Shown here: positions 44,001 through 50,979 of the stretch, piece after piece
How positions within the stretch are numbered: position 1 is the stretch's first letter
Layout of the letters: the number at the start of each line of letters is the position of its first letter
NCBI RefSeq assembly: GCF_000956465.1
Contig: NZ_JYJA01000029.1
Location: 62,001-126,000 of the forward strand
DNA from: Microbacterium trichothecenolyticum
GTDB taxonomy: Bacteria; Actinomycetota; Actinomycetes; Actinomycetales; Microbacteriaceae
Reading direction: 5' to 3'
DNA length: 64,000 bases
Program-made: the position numbers and the translations under genes
The notes under the pieces: model-generated
What the model was told of the DNA's origin: nothing
What the model saw: the letters and a program-made list of their open reading frames with translations, nothing else
Database searches by the model: none

Positions 44001-44100
44001 AGACGAACGCGAGCGTCGTGATCGTGACCGCCGCAGCCGTCACCGCGCCCGCCGACGCGAGGGCGCGCGGGCGCGCGCGAAGCCAGGCGAATGAGCTCAT
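38032..44100 (-). CDS. giant surface protein: membrane anchor, beta-propeller-like region, tandem Ig/cadherin-like repeats and five FN3 domains
   Basis: A 2022-residue protein. A basic start and one hydrophobic helix (about 15-34) form a signal anchor. Residues about 40-400 look like a beta-propeller (recurring blades such as VAILDRASGDLWVVP and DGVVYVVSPESAEL). An acidic Thr/Glu linker leads to about ten tandem modules with the VLxNDSDPDGD calcium-type signature of bacterial Ig/cadherin-like repeats. Five FN3 modules (VVLSWTPPANNGAEIERYLV and others) follow, then a short C-terminal module with four cysteines. No LPxTG is present, so it is tethered by its N-terminus. GGAGGAGG lies before the ATG. 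It opens the locus and is the fn3 counterpart of PFNA clusters; adhesion or glycan binding is likely. Confidence 0.9.
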   Translation of the reverse strand: MSSFAWLRARPRALASAGAVTAAAVTITTLAFVYQGVPTTEVDLHDGGVWVTKQSSLLVGHFNHESQVLDGGLRTTSDDYDILQSGSTVLLVDDSGSSVSVIDPAMVALSGAAGLPGDADVALGGETVAILDRASGDLWVVPSASVGSFQIEGTDPTASVGKGADVAVGVDGVVYVVSPESAELITIRVGADGTPEEPSRAGLPGIDGKAELSVTAVGDKPAVLDTATATVIVDGRASEIDGGRNAVLQQPSAASDAVALSTASAFVRVPFDGSEPTSVKAGADGAPAAPVWLDGCGYAAWTGSGRFVRDCAGEADDLAADIDGIEPTSLLKFRVNRDVVVLNDVVGGATWMAAEDLQRVDNWDEITPPEGETEDDEQTTEETTETVLPERSDINTPPDANDDDLGVRPGRTTILPILDNDSDPDGDVLTTRVVDGGPSVGEIQSIDNGRSLQIAVPEDAQGSTSFTYEVSDGRGGTDTARVSLAVHGWDVNSPPKQNRVTTVAVEAGGTITYSVLPDWIDPDGDDVFLGSVQPAEGDEADYTSDGRITYRAVGGTQGRKDVEITVSDGSDVTVGTVRFDVRPVGSIDPVTNADYIAVRAGQTATVSPLANDVGAGREPLRLARVDPVTGADIVPDYANKTFTFRSATPGTYYVQYMVAAGAAGVPGIVRVDVLPDGETDLPPVAVRDVALLPSGGEVLVNVLTNDSDPSGGILVVQSVTVEPNSGVAVAVLNHETLRISDQAALSEQVRISYRISNGSQSAEGDVIVIPIPAPAQLRPPVANDDQVVVRAGDVVTIPVLDNDYHPNGDTIHVAPELVPPLIEPEDGEIFVSQDTVRFRASDEPGTVYATYEAVDSTGQKDAGYITIQVLPVNADTNAAPRPRDLTARVLGGSRVRIAVPLDGIDSDGDSVELVGLASSPGKGRITETGSDHLVYEAFDDTAGVDTFTYRVRDRLGAEATATIRVGIAPPEGVNQAPYAVKDSVIMRPGRSVAVPVLANDSDPDGDEFGIVKNGLILPDVAGLKAKVDGNRVVVTSPSQPVETSLQYTIRDARGAEAKAVLQITVAEDVPLQKPIARDDYVRAADVEDGVVDLEVLANDEDPDGTVDDLELKVADADSRVLADGKVRITLGDADRLVTYTITDRDGNEASAFIHVPSLSSLPPTLVSAEPVEVNSGETVELALSKYVRAAGGGKVVITEAAKVTAAHNDGSSLIKDQTTLVYTSAQGYFGPDAITFEVTDGTGPDDPEGRKATLTLPITVLPPANQQPTFVNGQMDVAPGEDATTLDLGGLTTDPDPEDAGRIEYQIVGGAPEGMTATIDGDELKVSAAAETKKGTAATIRLRIDDGTTEPVDGTVNVRVIASTRELPTANDDIVPEAHQGKTVTVGVLSNDVNPFPGKPLKVTTALTETGQGDVRVAGDQVEVTPDAKFFGTMVVRYRVQDATGDPDREVEGRIRLTVQGKPDAPGTPIVSSVQDRTVVLSWTPPANNGAEIERYLVTSTTGGYEKVCLATTCTLDQLTNNVEYNFTVVAENRVGPSDPSAPSETARPDARPDTPAAPTLVFGDRSLTVSWVTPTTPGSPVEKYTLEISPAPPSGLGQKTEVTGNSIVWDGLQNGVAYQVRVQAHNRAPDPSSFSPWSVSEIPARAPEAPGSPSVNRLDPVGNQAQLEVVWGAPADNGDAISGYEVQVMQGSSVINTVTGIPGTQTRQAINVATSTSDYTFRVRASNKAGWSAWGAQSAPRRAFGVPGAPTAVSATTPRGDSSIDVSYSPAPGNGATAGEVKYEYSLNGGNWQSLTGNTIGGLSNGTDYTVRLRAYTAMDGVRYNGDPSAASNVAKPYGPVRNPGVSASANGRSITYSWSAPSPNGRGITQMQIRIDGGGWQNVANNGSTSANYGYSETHRIDARAQDAAGQWSAVVSDSARTVDAPKPRAWTSKGSSAQGMPGCSSASCGYMVLNVENWVAGNYTLNCNDTEGRWGNRTFYVPANGSVQLGCYTGYTGYTSWVSYSGPGGTGNAESMVWY

Positions 44101-44185
44101 GGGACGTCGGCCTCCTCCGGGGCATCGTGCGTCTTGTCGTGGCGTGGGACCCCGGCGAGGGGCGTCGCGAGCTCACAGAAGACCT

Positions 44186-44202
44186 GGGGGAACACCCCAG
44201 CC
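44186..44202 (-). promoter_or_regulatory. leader hairpin and promoter region of the surface-protein gene
   Basis: A small perfect hairpin (arms CTGGGG and CCCCAG) lies directly downstream, in the minus-strand sense, of a TAGGCT hexamer at 44200-44205, about 90-100 bases before the ATG at 44100. A TTGACA is also present near 44240 but is too far from the TAGGCT to pair with it. I infer a transcription start around 44190 and a structured leader. Confidence 0.4.
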
Positions 44203-44278
44203 TAACCCGCGGCACGGGGTGTGACGAGACAGGGAGTGTCAACTCCGGAGATCGTATTCCACCTGATCAGACATGATC

Positions 44279-44298
44279 GATGGGGACAAACACCCATC
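44279..44298 (-). promoter_or_regulatory. second copy of the GATGGGGACA element, upstream of the surface-protein gene
   Basis: GATGGGGACA then AACACCCATC, an imperfect palindrome whose left arm, with TC before it, repeats the 12-mer TCGATGGGGACA of the palindrome at 22958-22983. It lies 180 bases before the ATG at 44100 and 19 bases after the UvrA-like gene stop. Confidence 0.5.
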
Positions 44299-44316
44299 CC
44301 CGGCCGCGGGCTTCGG

Positions 44317-46665
<2,349 letters not shown>

Positions 46666-46735
46666 GCCGACGAGTATGCCGGTCACCCCGGACACCGCGC
46701 TTCCTGAATCCTGCTCGATCCGGACCACCTCGGGG

Positions 46736-46802
46736 GTTTGGGGCGCAGTTATTCCGTTGGGGCGGAGAATCTGCGCCCCAACGGAAGGAATGCGCCCCAA
46801 AC
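46736..46802. repeat. 67-base intergenic palindrome, family D
   Basis: Near-perfect 32-base arms: GTTTGGGGCGCA, then TTCCGTTGGGGCG on the left, answered by CGCCCCAACGGAA and TGCGCCCCAAAC on the right, loop about three bases. It lies in the gap between the UvrA-like start and the stop of the flavoprotein fusion and is followed by ACGGATGCTGCG, a tail also seen after other palindromes here. Confidence 0.7.
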
Positions 46803-46830
46803 GCGGGGGACGGGGGACGGATGCTGCGCC

Positions 46831-49074
46831 TCAGGCCGCCTCGGAGTCCGCAGGCTCGATCGCGAAGTTGTCGCGGAAGACGCACGTCGGGTCGTAGGTC
46901 GCCTTCACGCGACGCAGTCGGGAGAGCGTCGCGGGCGGGAAGGCCTCGGCGATCCGCTCCGGCCGCTCGGACGAGTCGAAGCTCAGGTACATGCCGTCGA
47001 CATGATCCGCGAGCGTGCGCCACTGGGCGTCGAGCCGGTCGGGGTGGGATCCGAGTGCGGCGACCGAGAAGTTCGCCGACCGGTGCGCGTACGCGGTCGC
47101 GTCCTCCGCGACGTCGGCCACCGCCCCACCGACCGAGCGGAGCTGGAAGAACGGCACGGCGCCGGAGTCCAGCATCCGTGACGCCGCCTCCGCGAAGGCG
47201 GGCGTGACGTGCTCGATGAGCCCGGAGCGGGAGTGCGGCTCGCCGGCACCGTGCTGCGGGCCGAGGTCGGCGTTCGCCATGATCTGCGCGTAGGTCGTCA
47301 GCTGCACGGACTGCTGGACCAGGGGGGCGAGCTCGGCGAACGGCTGCAGGCGGGCGATGATCGTGTCGGGGTCGTCGGAGTCGACGATCCCGTAGAGCTG
47401 GACGACCTGCGGCTGACCGGGGCGCGGTCCGCCGGTGAGCAGGAACAGCGTGAGGTCGCGCGGCGACTCCTCGACGATGCGCCCGTAGCCCTCGAGGAAC
47501 TCCGCCACGTCGTCCACCTGGAACGCGAGCTGCGCGTAGCCCACCTGACCGACTTCCCGGGCCTCGAACTCGAACGCCGTGACGATTCCGACGTTGGCGC
47601 CGGCCCCGCGGATCGCCCAGAAGAGGTCTGGGTGGGTCGAGGCATCCGTCCGCACGATCGAGCCGTCGGCGAGCACCACCTCGGCCGCCCGGAGATGGTC
47701 GATGGTGAGGCCGTGCTCGCGGGCGAGGAGGCCGATGCCGCCCGCCGTCGCGAGACCGCCGACGCCCACGCCGCCGTAGTCGCCGGACGTCAGCGCCCAG
47801 CCGTGCTCCCCGAGCGCTGCGGCGACCTGCGCCCAGCGCGCCCCCGGTCCGATGCGCACGAGCCTGCGGTCGGTGTCGAGCACCTCGATCTCGTCGAGGC
47901 TGCGGAGGTCGATCACGATGCCGCCGTCGTTGGTGCTCCGGCCGCTGATGCCGTGGCCACCGCTGCGCACCGCGAGAGGAAGTTCGGGATGCCGCCGCGC
48001 GAACGCGAGCGACTCTGCGACCTGTTCGGCCGACGAGGGCTGGAGCACGATCCCCGGCCGCCCGCCGCGCATGTAGGTGGCGCGCACGTCGCCGTACTCG
48101 AAGTCGCCGGGCTCGATCGCGCGGAGGCCGGCCGGCACGTCGTCGTACGCGATGCCGTCCCGGCGCGCGGCGAGGGCCGCGGCTGACCGCACCGGCGCGG
48201 CGTCGACCCCGCGGGTGCCGCGCTCGGCGGCCACCAGCTCGCGAACGGCGGGGGCCACCTCCTCGCCGAAGCGCTGGAGCAGGTTCGGGTCGTCGCCGGC
48301 GAGGATGAACGTGCCGATGCCGTCCTCGACCGCGAGCTTCGCGAGGCGCTCGGCGAACTCGCGCGGATCGGCGGCGAGCTGCCCGATGTTGAGCAGACGC
48401 CGGATCTCGCGCGGGTCGCGGCCGACGGACTGCGCAGCCTCGTCGATCGCGGCGTTGCCCTTGGCGAGGTCGCCCGGCTGCATGTAGCCGAGCGACGGCA
48501 GCCATCCGTCGCCCTTGCGCCCGGTGAGCGCGAGCATGCGCGGCTTGTACGCGCCGATGTGGATCGGGATGTCGTGCGCCGGCCGCGGCCCCCGCTTCGC
48601 GCCGTGCACCGCGTGGAACTTCCCGTCGGTGAACACGCCCCGCCGTTCGTCGGTGCGCCACAGCTCGCGGATGAGGTCGATCGCCTCGCCCAGCGCCGTC
48701 ACGGCCTGACCCGGCGTGAGCCGCCTGCCGCCCATCGCTTCGATGGCGTCCCAGAATCCGCCGGCACCGAGGCCGAGGTCGAACCGCCCGCCCGACAGCA
48801 GGTCGATGCTCGCGGCGGCGCGCGCCACGACGGCGGGCGGGCGCAGCGGCACGTTCAGCACGTTGGGCGCGATGCGGATGGTGGAGGTGCGTGCCGCGAC
48901 GAAGGACATGAGCGTCCACGTGTCGAGGAACGCGGGCTGATACGGGTGGTCCTGGAAGGTGACGAGATCGAGACCGGATGCCTCGGCCACCTGCGACAGC
49001 AGCACCGGGGCCTCGGGGCTCGCGGCGGAGGGGGTGATGAAGGCGCCGAATTCGAGCGGGTGTCCGTAGTCCAT
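46831..49074 (-). CDS. two-domain flavoprotein: LLM-class monooxygenase fused to berberine-bridge-type FAD oxidase
   Basis: A 747-residue fusion. Residues 1-300 are a luciferase-like (LLM) flavin-dependent oxidoreductase: LEFGAFITPSAASPEAPVLL, DLVTFQDHPYQPAFLD, GGRFDLGLGAGGFWDAIEAMGG. Residues about 330-747 are an FAD-binding PCMH/BBE oxidase: LAVRSGGHGISGRS with the His that usually carries covalent FAD, GGVGVGGLATAGGIGLLAREHGL, and the C-terminal RVKATYDPTCVFRDNF. The second covalent site (Cys in GxGC) is absent. Together they could carry out a sequential mono-oxygenation and oxidation of one substrate. AAAGGA precedes the ATG. The TetR gene ends nine bases upstream on the same strand, so both form one operon. 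Confidence 0.9.
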   Translation of the reverse strand: MDYGHPLEFGAFITPSAASPEAPVLLSQVAEASGLDLVTFQDHPYQPAFLDTWTLMSFVAARTSTIRIAPNVLNVPLRPPAVVARAAASIDLLSGGRFDLGLGAGGFWDAIEAMGGRRLTPGQAVTALGEAIDLIRELWRTDERRGVFTDGKFHAVHGAKRGPRPAHDIPIHIGAYKPRMLALTGRKGDGWLPSLGYMQPGDLAKGNAAIDEAAQSVGRDPREIRRLLNIGQLAADPREFAERLAKLAVEDGIGTFILAGDDPNLLQRFGEEVAPAVRELVAAERGTRGVDAAPVRSAAALAARRDGIAYDDVPAGLRAIEPGDFEYGDVRATYMRGGRPGIVLQPSSAEQVAESLAFARRHPELPLAVRSGGHGISGRSTNDGGIVIDLRSLDEIEVLDTDRRLVRIGPGARWAQVAAALGEHGWALTSGDYGGVGVGGLATAGGIGLLAREHGLTIDHLRAAEVVLADGSIVRTDASTHPDLFWAIRGAGANVGIVTAFEFEAREVGQVGYAQLAFQVDDVAEFLEGYGRIVEESPRDLTLFLLTGGPRPGQPQVVQLYGIVDSDDPDTIIARLQPFAELAPLVQQSVQLTTYAQIMANADLGPQHGAGEPHSRSGLIEHVTPAFAEAASRMLDSGAVPFFQLRSVGGAVADVAEDATAYAHRSANFSVAALGSHPDRLDAQWRTLADHVDGMYLSFDSSERPERIAEAFPPATLSRLRRVKATYDPTCVFRDNFAIEPADSEAA

Positions 49075-49083
49075 GAGGTCCTT

Positions 49084-49695
49084 TCAGCCGAGTGCCGCGG
49101 GGCGACGGATCGCTGCGACGCCGGCCGGTGAGTCGGGGGCTGCCTGGGGGTCGGGACGCATGCCCGAAAGGAGGATGTCGAGGAGCAGGTCCCGGTCGGC
49201 AGGGACGCCGAGACGCACGGCGTGCTCGACACCGCAGAGGAGTAGCTGCAGTTGCGCGGCCGAGACGTCGCCGCGCACGACGCCGTCTCGCTGGGCCCGC
49301 GAGAGCACCGCGTCGTAGCCCGCGAACACCTTGCCCCGCGCCGCGGCGCACTCGTCGTGCAGCACGGGATCCGTGCGGGCCATGTCGGTGAGCACGGCTT
49401 CGAGACCGCCGTCCTCGAGCTGGAGCGTCAGGGCGTCGTCGAGGAACCCCCGGAACGCCTGCCGCGCGTCCGGTTCGGCGGTCGCGCGGTCGGCGGCGTC
49501 GCCCAACCGCACCAGCGTGTCGACGCTGAGCGCCTCGACGAGCGCTCTCACGGTCGGGAAGTGCCGATAGACGGTGCCGATGCCGACGCCCGCATCGCGG
49601 GCGATGTCGTTGAGTCGCAACGCGCGCACGTCATGCCGGCGCGCGACCTCGAGGATGCGCTCACGGCTGCGCAGGGCATCGGCTCGGGGGCTCAC
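49084..49695 (-). CDS. TetR-family regulator of the flavoprotein fusion
   Basis: A 203-residue regulator with the N-terminal HTH LRSRERILEVARRHDVRALRLNDIARDAGVGIGTVYRHFPTVRALVEAL, a clean TetR DNA-binding domain. The GTG start is set by a minus-strand TAGGCT ending six bases upstream. A near-ideal operator (49713-49735) lies directly upstream of that hexamer, so it should repress its own promoter and the co-transcribed fusion gene. The ligand is unknown; the flavoprotein substrate is the natural guess. Confidence 0.93.
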   Translation of the reverse strand: MSPRADALRSRERILEVARRHDVRALRLNDIARDAGVGIGTVYRHFPTVRALVEALSVDTLVRLGDAADRATAEPDARQAFRGFLDDALTLQLEDGGLEAVLTDMARTDPVLHDECAAARGKVFAGYDAVLSRAQRDGVVRGDVSAAQLQLLLCGVEHAVRLGVPADRDLLLDILLSGMRPDPQAAPDSPAGVAAIRRPAALG

Positions 49696-49701
49696 ACCCT
49701 C

Positions 49702-49707
49702 AGCCTA
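49702..49707 (-). promoter_or_regulatory. -10 hexamer TAGGCT of the tetR-flavoprotein operon
   Basis: TAGGCT on the minus strand ends six bases before the GTG at 49695. The operator at 49713-49735 lies immediately upstream, between the -10 and -35 regions. Confidence 0.6.
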
Positions 49708-49712
49708 CACCC

Positions 49713-49735
49713 GAAACGGATGAACTATCCGTTTC
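49713..49735. promoter_or_regulatory. TetR operator, perfect 9-5-9 inverted repeat
   Basis: Arms GAAACGGAT (49713-49721) and ATCCGTTTC (49727-49735) with spacer GAACT. It lies next to the tetR -10 hexamer, and its last base is the first base of the tag stop codon. Confidence 0.8.
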
Positions 49736-50310
49736 TACGGAGCCACCCTCCAGCAGCCGTCGACGTGATCGTCGACCATGCCGGCGGACTGCATCAGGGC
49801 GTACATCGTCGTCGGGCCCACGAACCGGAACCCGCGCTTTCGGAGCGCCTTGCTCATCGCCGCCGCCTCGGCGGTGATCGCCGGAACGTCCGCGAAGGTC
49901 GCCGGGCGTCGGTGGGATGCCGGGGCGAAGGACCACATGAAGGCGTCGAGCTCGCCGGGCTCGAGCTCGAGCACCAGGCGCGCGTTCGAGATCGTGGCCT
50001 CGATCTTGGCGCGGTTGCGGATGATGCCGGCATCCGTCATCAGACGTGCGATGTCGTCGTCGCCGAACGCCGCCACCGCCTCGGTCTCGAAGCCCGCGAA
50101 CACCTCGCGAAACCGCGGGCGCTTGCGGAGGATCGTGATCCACGACAGCCCCGCCTGGAACCCTTCGAGGCTCATCTTCTCGAAGAGGGCCCGGTCGCCG
50201 TGCAGGGGCACACCCCACTCCTCGTCGTGGTAGCGGGCGTACTCGAGGTCGTCGCCAACCCACGCGCAGCGCGCGCGGCCGTCGGCGCCGAGGCGGACAT
50301 CGGTGCTCAC
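49735..50310 (-). CDS. tag: DNA-3-methyladenine glycosylase I
   Basis: A 191-residue DNA repair enzyme that excises 3-methyladenine. Family motifs: RCAWVGDDLEYARYHDEEWGVPLHGD near the N-terminus (zinc Cys and the conserved YHDEEWG), LFEKMSLEGFQAGLSWITILRKRPRFREVF with the catalytic-site Glu/Trp region, IIRNRAKIEATISNA, and the zinc-binding C-terminal segment FRFVGPTTMYALMQSAGMVDDHVDGCW. Length is standard. The GTG start follows a minus-strand TAGGCT by six bases (leaderless). It ends at the operator of the next operon, so read-through into tetR would be limited by the bound repressor. Confidence 0.97.
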   Translation of the reverse strand: MSTDVRLGADGRARCAWVGDDLEYARYHDEEWGVPLHGDRALFEKMSLEGFQAGLSWITILRKRPRFREVFAGFETEAVAAFGDDDIARLMTDAGIIRNRAKIEATISNARLVLELEPGELDAFMWSFAPASHRRPATFADVPAITAEAAAMSKALRKRGFRFVGPTTMYALMQSAGMVDDHVDGCWRVAP

Positions 50311-50316
50311 TGCGCC

Positions 50317-50322
50317 AGCCTA
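50317..50322 (-). promoter_or_regulatory. -10 hexamer TAGGCT of tag
   Basis: TAGGCT on the minus strand ends six bases before the GTG at 50310; leaderless layout. Confidence 0.55.
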
Positions 50323-50445
50323 GGCTCCCCCGCCGACGTCGCCGGAGTTCAGACGCGCGTCACCACGCCGATTCCCGGATGCCGCCCGCGTCGCTTACCT
50401 TGGAATGTCGGGCTGTTCGGGTCCGCGCAGCTGGGAGGCAGGACC

Positions 50446-50853
50446 ATGAAGATCGTCGCGTCGGCGGATTGGCGGGACTCGGTCCCCTTCGAGAACCCCG
50501 TGCTCCTCGCGGACGTGGTCCCGGGCGAGGCGACGCGCTGCTTCACGTGCGGCCCCGACTCCGAGCTGCTGCCCCGCACCGAGCTGTGGGCGTACAAGCA
50601 CCGTCACCCCAAGAACCACGACGGCTACGTGCGCTTCTATTGCGCGTACCACGTCCCCGCAGCGGCGATCGTTCCGCAGCCGGCGGCGGCCGCGCCGACC
50701 GCGCGCGCGAAGTCGTCGTCCCCGCGTCCGGCCGCGCAGCGTCGCGTCGCGAAGCCCGTCGTCCCCGAGCGCGTGCGCGCGATGTGCCCGAACTGCTTCA
50801 TCGAGGTCTCCGCGACGGGCGAATGCGGCAACTGCGGCTGGACCGCCTCCTGA
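50446..50853 (+). CDS. small zinc-ribbon-like protein of unknown function
   Basis: A 135-residue protein I cannot assign. It starts MKIVASADWRDSVPFENPVLLADV and has two cysteine groups. The N-terminal half holds RCFTCGPDSELLPRTELWAYKHRHPKNHDGYVRFYCAYH, where CxxC plus a late C/H pair could bind zinc. The C-terminal end CPNCFIEVSATGECGNCGW is a classic zinc ribbon (CxxC-x9-CxxC). An Ala/Pro/Arg linker (PQPAAAAPTARAK) joins them. GGGAGG lies about eight bases before the ATG. No operon partner; it converges on the acyl-CoA oxidase-like gene with hairpins between. Nucleic-acid or protein binding is a guess. Confidence 0.8.
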   Translation: MKIVASADWRDSVPFENPVLLADVVPGEATRCFTCGPDSELLPRTELWAYKHRHPKNHDGYVRFYCAYHVPAAAIVPQPAAAAPTARAKSSSPRPAAQRRVAKPVVPERVRAMCPNCFIEVSATGECGNCGWTAS

Positions 50854-50863
50854 CGGACGATCC

Positions 50864-50883
50864 CGATCCTCGATCGAGGATCG
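50864..50883. terminator. perfect 20-base palindrome after the zinc-ribbon gene
   Basis: CGATCCTCGA followed by its exact complement. It lies 10 bases after the stop at 50853. A second pair (AGCGGAGCCG / CGGCTCCGCT, 50893-50935) follows. Confidence 0.5.
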
Positions 50884-50950
50884 TTGCCGAGCAGCGGAGC
50901 CGTCGGCGCAGACCAGCCCTCATCCCGGCTCCGCTCCTCATTCGAGGACG

Positions 50951-50973
50951 CCGGCTCGCACGGTGCGAGCCGG
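50951..50973 (-). terminator. terminator hairpin after the acyl-CoA oxidase-like gene
   Basis: Arms CCGGCTCGCA and TGCGAGCCGG with loop CGG, seven bases after the minus-strand stop at 50980. It probably serves both converging genes. Confidence 0.7.
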
Positions 50974-50979
50974 GCGCCG

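Noticed and set aside
41665..44094. A second long plus-strand frame opposite the same gene
   Set aside because: Same antisense shadow; the minus-strand frame has clear repeats, a signal anchor and a strong ribosome site.
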